From Thermoplasmata archaeon (lineage in GTDB: Archaea > Thermoplasmatota > Thermoplasmata > Thermoplasmatales > Thermoplasmataceae), in the NCBI GenBank assembly GCA_021806295.1, contig JAJZXS010000048.1, positions 1 to 64,000 on the forward strand: DNA of 64,000 nucleotides, written 5' to 3'. The notes under the pieces were generated by a model. That model worked only from the letters and a program-made list of their open reading frames with translations. It was not told the origin of the DNA and did no database searches. A program made the position numbers and the translations under genes. Positions 59,629 through 64,000 of this stretch are shown piece after piece; positions within the stretch are counted from its first letter, which is position 1, and each line of letters starts with the position of its first letter.

Positions 59629-61734
59629 ATGGAGTCCGAAAAAATTCTTGTAAACTGTGCATTACCTTATGCTAATGGGCCATTACACCTTGGGCATATT
59701 GCCGGAGCATACCTCGGTGCAGATATATTTGTACGCTTCAACAGGATGCTGGGCAAGGAAGTGCTTTTTATTTCAGGAAGCGATGAATACGGTACGCCAA
59801 TTACAATCAGTGCTGAAAAAAACCATGTCACACCGCAGGAAATAGCAGATAAGTTCCACAATATGCAGATTGAAGCATTCAATTCACTTGATATAAACTT
59901 TGATAAGTTTATGAGAACCAGCGACCCTGAGCACGATATAGATGTGGACGAATTCTTCCTGAATCTTCTTGAAAAGAATTACCTGGTAAAAAGATACATG
60001 GTTTCACCATTCTGCAAAAAGCTTAATAAATTTATGCCGGATAGGTATATAGAGGGAACCTGCCCTTACTGCGGATATGATGGAGCCAGGGGAGACCAGT
60101 GTGATAACTGCGGCAGAACACTGGACCCAATACAGTTAATTAACCCTGTATGCACTCTTGTTCATGAGACTCCGGTTTTCAGGGTTACAGAACATTTCTT
60201 TCTGACCCTTGACTCACTTCAGAATGATCTTTCAGATTACATAGATTCAAAGTCATACTGGAAACAGAATGTTTTGAAGTTTACACAGAATTTTATAAAT
60301 GAGGGGCTTCATCCCAGAGCGATAACAAGGGATCTTGACTGGGGTGTTAAAATACCACTCCCCGGTTATGAGAATAAAAAAATATATGTATGGTTCGAGG
60401 CACTTATAGGCTATATAACTGGTGCAAGAGTATACTCAGAAGAGATAGGAAAACCGGATTACTGGAAGGATTTCTGGATGGATAGAAATGTAAAATCATA
60501 TTATTTTATAGGAAAGGACAATATACCATTCCATACAATAATATGGCCTGCAATGCTTCTGGCACATGGTAATTACAATCTACCATACAATGTCCCTGCA
60601 AATGAGTATCTCAGGTTTGAAGGAGAGAAATTCTCCAAAAGCCGCGGCATAGGATTTACGGTAGATGAAATGTTAAAATTTGTTGATAAGAATTCCCTAC
60701 GCTATTATATGGCATCCATACTTCCTGAAACAGGAGATTCCGATTTTTCACTGCATGAGTTTCAGTATAAGGTAAATTCTGAACTGGTAGACAAATATGG
60801 AAATTATATATACCGCATGGAGAGTTTTATTGAAAAAAATAACCTTTCCCCTGCTGTACCCGAATCCTTTGATAAAAATGACATTGAAATACTTGATTTG
60901 CTTCGCGATAAATTTGCCGCATACTGTGAGGAAATAGGAAATCTGCATATTAAACATGGGCTTTCCATATGGCTTGAACTGGTAATGGTGGCAAATAACT
61001 ATTTCACAGAGGCTGCCCCGTGGAAACTCATAAAGGAGGACATGAAAAAACTTAATGAAAAGCTTTACATATCCCTGAAGATAGGCCAGTACCTGACGGC
61101 CATGTTATACCCATATGTGCCTTCGGCCTCAATCAGTATCATGGAATCGCTGGGAATAGAATTAATACCTGGGGAATCTACGTTCTCAAAACTTCTGGAA
61201 GATGATAATTTCCATGTAAATAAGGGAAAAATACCATTCGAAAAAATTGATCTAACCAATCCAAATATACTCGACATACAGCTTGCAACAGTCATATCGG
61301 TGGAGAACCACCCCTCGGCCGACTCCCTTTACATTGTAAAGCTCAAAGGGGATAAGGTTTACACCTCAGTATCTGACTTAAAAAAATATTATTCCACTGA
61401 TTCGCTTATTGGCAGGAAGGTACTGGTGCTTACCAATATGGATCCTGCCACAATTCGGGGGATAACATCGGATTGTTTAATCCTGACTGTGAAGAATGGG
61501 GATTCAGTTGAACTCCTAACTGCCAGAGGTGAAGATGGAGACCCTGTAGCGGCTGCTAATTATGCCTATAACGGCGATGGAACAGTAACTTACAAAGAGT
61601 TTCAGAAGATAGAATTCAGTGTATTAGACCACCATCTTATGATAAAACTTGGAGAAAGCCAGTATCCATTAATGCTGAATGGCATGTATATTAATTTATC
61701 TATCAGTAAATTGGATAAGGCGGTAATAAAATAA
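59629..61734 (+). CDS. metG: methionyl-tRNA synthetase
   Basis: NCALPYANGPLHLGHIAGAYLGAD, CPYCGYDGARGDQCDNCGRTLDP, FEGEKFSKSRGIGFT; C-terminal tRNA-binding domain. Confidence 0.97.
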   Translation: MESEKILVNCALPYANGPLHLGHIAGAYLGADIFVRFNRMLGKEVLFISGSDEYGTPITISAEKNHVTPQEIADKFHNMQIEAFNSLDINFDKFMRTSDPEHDIDVDEFFLNLLEKNYLVKRYMVSPFCKKLNKFMPDRYIEGTCPYCGYDGARGDQCDNCGRTLDPIQLINPVCTLVHETPVFRVTEHFFLTLDSLQNDLSDYIDSKSYWKQNVLKFTQNFINEGLHPRAITRDLDWGVKIPLPGYENKKIYVWFEALIGYITGARVYSEEIGKPDYWKDFWMDRNVKSYYFIGKDNIPFHTIIWPAMLLAHGNYNLPYNVPANEYLRFEGEKFSKSRGIGFTVDEMLKFVDKNSLRYYMASILPETGDSDFSLHEFQYKVNSELVDKYGNYIYRMESFIEKNNLSPAVPESFDKNDIEILDLLRDKFAAYCEEIGNLHIKHGLSIWLELVMVANNYFTEAAPWKLIKEDMKKLNEKLYISLKIGQYLTAMLYPYVPSASISIMESLGIELIPGESTFSKLLEDDNFHVNKGKIPFEKIDLTNPNILDIQLATVISVENHPSADSLYIVKLKGDKVYTSVSDLKKYYSTDSLIGRKVLVLTNMDPATIRGITSDCLILTVKNGDSVELLTARGEDGDPVAAANYAYNGDGTVTYKEFQKIEFSVLDHHLMIKLGESQYPLMLNGMYINLSISKLDKAVIK

Positions 61735-61825
61735 ATATAAAATACAATACATGGTTATATCTCTTCAATAAACTTTGATAATACAAATGTTTATTTAGGA
61801 TTATTTAATACACTTTATACTTTAA

Positions 61826-62005
61826 ATGATTTCTATGATGCTGACTAAATTTGAAAAAGCGAGGATTATTGGGGCCAGGGCATTGCAGATAGCAATGGGT
61901 GCTCCTGTGATTTTGGATGTTTCGCCTGACATGATAGATCCCATAGATATCGCAATTTGTGAATTCAATAACAATGTTATACCCATTACAATAAGGCGGA
62001 AATAA
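61826..62005 (+). CDS. rpoK: RNA polymerase subunit K (Rpo6/RPB6 homolog)
   Basis: [59 protein letters not shown]; 59 aa, absent from the ORF track. Confidence 0.92.
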   Translation: MISMMLTKFEKARIIGARALQIAMGAPVILDVSPDMIDPIDIAICEFNNNVIPITIRRK

Positions 62006-62073
62006 AATTTTATAGTATTTTTGAAGCATCATTCGCTCACGCTTTAAACAAAATATTAAATCTGTAATAATAA

Positions 62074-62616
62074 TTGGCTTCTATGTTTACAAGACGCGGG
62101 GATCAGGGAGAAACCGATAATGGCCTCAGAATAAGGATAGGGAAGGATTCTCCAATGGTAGATTTACAGGGGACACTTGATGAATTAAATTCATTTATAG
62201 GAAATGCACTGATAAATACCAAATGGGATGATATTAAAAATGATTTGATTAAAATTCAAAATGATGTTTTTGTTATTGGTGAAGATTTAACTGCAGAAAG
62301 CCAGCACAGAACCATAAAGGAAGAGGATGTGAAATGGCTGGAGCAGAGGGTGTTTGAGTATAGAAAGGAAATCGGAAAAATAAAACTCTTTGTCATACCT
62401 GATGGCAGCCTGGAGGCGGTGTCATTGCATATGGCCAGGACAGTTGCCAGAAGAACAGAAAGACTTGCAGTATTTGTTTCAAAACAAATGCCAATGAATA
62501 AATATATTATGATATATCTGAACAGGCTTTCTTCAGTGCTTTTTATGCAGGCACTTGCATCAAACAGGCGTCTCGGGATAGTGGAACGTATATGGGATAT
62601 TAAAAGGGAATCCTGA
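62074..62616 (+). CDS. PduO-type ATP:cob(I)alamin adenosyltransferase
   Basis: FTRRGDQGETDNGLRIRIGKDSPMVDLQGTLDELNSFIG, FVIPDGS, HMARTVARRTER, LNRLSSVLFMQALASN. Confidence 0.93.
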   Translation: MASMFTRRGDQGETDNGLRIRIGKDSPMVDLQGTLDELNSFIGNALINTKWDDIKNDLIKIQNDVFVIGEDLTAESQHRTIKEEDVKWLEQRVFEYRKEIGKIKLFVIPDGSLEAVSLHMARTVARRTERLAVFVSKQMPMNKYIMIYLNRLSSVLFMQALASNRRLGIVERIWDIKRES

Positions 62617-63244
62617 TTATACTACTGCTTTCAACCTCTGTAAATTTTCCGAAATGCCGTGAAAACTCATCTATTAAAGAATGTATGGCCTTTTCCCTGG
62701 GTATGTCAACATAGGATATGACGCTGCTGTTCATCCCGCATGGATTTATGGCCCTGAAACCCTTCAGAATCCCTGGAGATATGTTGAGTGCCATCCCGTG
62801 GTATGAAATATAATCATCCACTGCCATACCAAGAGACGCAACCTTCCTTTTCTGCCCGTTATCATCAATCCATATTCCCGGTTCCCCATAGAGCATTGCC
62901 CTGTAACCGTATGATTTCAGCATATCTATATAGGATTGCTCTATATTTTCAAGCAGTCTCCTGATCTCTTTTTTGCCGTTTATCCGTACATCAAAAATAA
63001 AATATGCAACGAGCTGGCCTTCACCGTGGTATGTAACATCCCCACCACGATCGGTTTTTATTACATCTACATTGCTGTAATTGGACGGCTCACTTTTTCT
63101 GCCAATGGTATAAACATTGTAATGCTCAAGGAAGAGTACAGTATCTGGAATCTGGCCCTCCTTCCTGGCCCTCACCAGCCTGTACTGTAAATCCAGTGCA
63201 TCATTGTATCTTATTTTTCCAAGGTCAGTCCAGTAGTTAGTCAT
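62600..63244 (-). CDS. lipB: octanoyltransferase (LipB family)
   Basis: TDRGGDVTYHGEGQLVAYFI, RKVASLGMAVDDYISYHGMALNI, FRAINPCGMNSSVISYVD. Confidence 0.92.
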   Translation of the reverse strand: MTNYWTDLGKIRYNDALDLQYRLVRARKEGQIPDTVLFLEHYNVYTIGRKSEPSNYSNVDVIKTDRGGDVTYHGEGQLVAYFIFDVRINGKKEIRRLLENIEQSYIDMLKSYGYRAMLYGEPGIWIDDNGQKRKVASLGMAVDDYISYHGMALNISPGILKGFRAINPCGMNSSVISYVDIPREKAIHSLIDEFSRHFGKFTEVESSSIIRIPF

Positions 63245-64000
63245 TTCTCTCAGCCGCATCCTTTAATCCCTCGGAAACTGTGGGATGTGGATGTATTGTC
63301 AGGAACAGATCATCTATGGAAAGTCCGGATTCAACTGCGAGGCTGATTTCAGTTATAGATTCAGAAGATCTTGGCGCAGCAACCCCGGCGCCTGTTATGC
63401 TCCCATCATCGTCATAGTAAATCTTGAAGAACCCCTCCTTCTGATTCATGGTCAGTGATCGTGGGTTTGCAAGTACCGGTACTTTGTTGTATTTGGCCCC
63501 TGATTTACCTGTAAAGGCAATCTCCGGGTCTGTGTATACAACAAATGGCAGTGCCCTGTAATCCACAACTGTATCATTCCCCAGTATATTTTCTGCTGCA
63601 ACGTATCCATCATAAAATGCCTTATGTGCAAGCATGGGCCCACCGGAAACATCTCCTATTGCATAGATATTGGGTACACTAGTTCTTTTATGGCCATCGG
63701 TATGTATGAATTTTCCATCCATCTGGATTCCTAACTTTTCTATCCCTGTATCTGCTGTATTGGGCACACGTCCAACTGACATGAGAACTGTATCGGCTTC
63801 CATGCTCTCACTTCCCTCTATTGCAACAGTGTACTTTCCATTTTTCTTCACCGACTGAACCCTGCTGCCCGTCATGATTTTAACTCCCAGTTTCCTGAGT
63901 TTTTTATCAACCTCTCTGGCAAGGTCCTCCTCTATCTCTGGCAGTATCCTGTCCTTCATTTCAACTATATAAACATCGGATCCCAGTTTCCTGAAGGCAG
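63237..64000 (-). CDS. lpdA: dihydrolipoamide dehydrogenase, N-terminus beyond window
   Basis: FRKLGSDVYIVEMKDRILPEIEEDLAREVDKKL, SVGRVPNT, YAIGDVSGGPMLAHKAFYDG, IHPHPTVSEGLKDAA. Confidence 0.95.
   Translation of the reverse strand, partial: AFRKLGSDVYIVEMKDRILPEIEEDLAREVDKKLRKLGVKIMTGSRVQSVKKNGKYTVAIEGSESMEADTVLMSVGRVPNTADTGIEKLGIQMDGKFIHTDGHKRTSVPNIYAIGDVSGGPMLAHKAFYDGYVAAENILGNDTVVDYRALPFVVYTDPEIAFTGKSGAKYNKVPVLANPRSLTMNQKEGFFKIYYDDDGSITGAGVAAPRSSESITEISLAVESGLSIDDLFLTIHPHPTVSEGLKDAAERND

Overview
The window looks like a contiguous piece of a Thermoplasmatales-type euryarchaeal chromosome. It is AT-rich, densely coding, and carries archaeal information-processing genes: TBP, aRF1, PolD small subunit, rpS2, RpoK, tRNA-splicing endonuclease and a CDC48/VAT ATPase. 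It contains two tRNA genes (Phe, Ala) and a complete A-type ATP synthase operon in the order K-E-C-F-A-B-D-[35-aa microprotein]-H-I. Other clusters include isopentenyl phosphate kinase/type-2 IDI, two ABC-2 exporters, ArsB/ArsR, LeuC/LeuD-type dehydratase, His/Met-tRNA synthetases, and lipoate/glycine-cleavage genes (gcvT, lipB, lpd) near the two window ends. No rRNA operon, CRISPR array or intact transposon was seen. The most interesting non-housekeeping locus is ~42.83-44.25 kb. It holds a secreted, sequon-rich protein with a Gly/Ala-rich hydrophobic C-terminal hairpin, overlapped by a 70-aa two-TM ORF and preceded by a perfect 18-bp palindrome. This could be an archaeocin/immunity-like pair, but that is unverified. 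Other notable points are two short genes absent from the ORF track (rpoK and an A-ATPase microprotein), a decayed vapBC module beside tRNA-Ala, a PPAT-DUF84 fusion, and inverted-repeat operator candidates near arsR and padR. All calls are from reading the sequence and translations; no database search was run.
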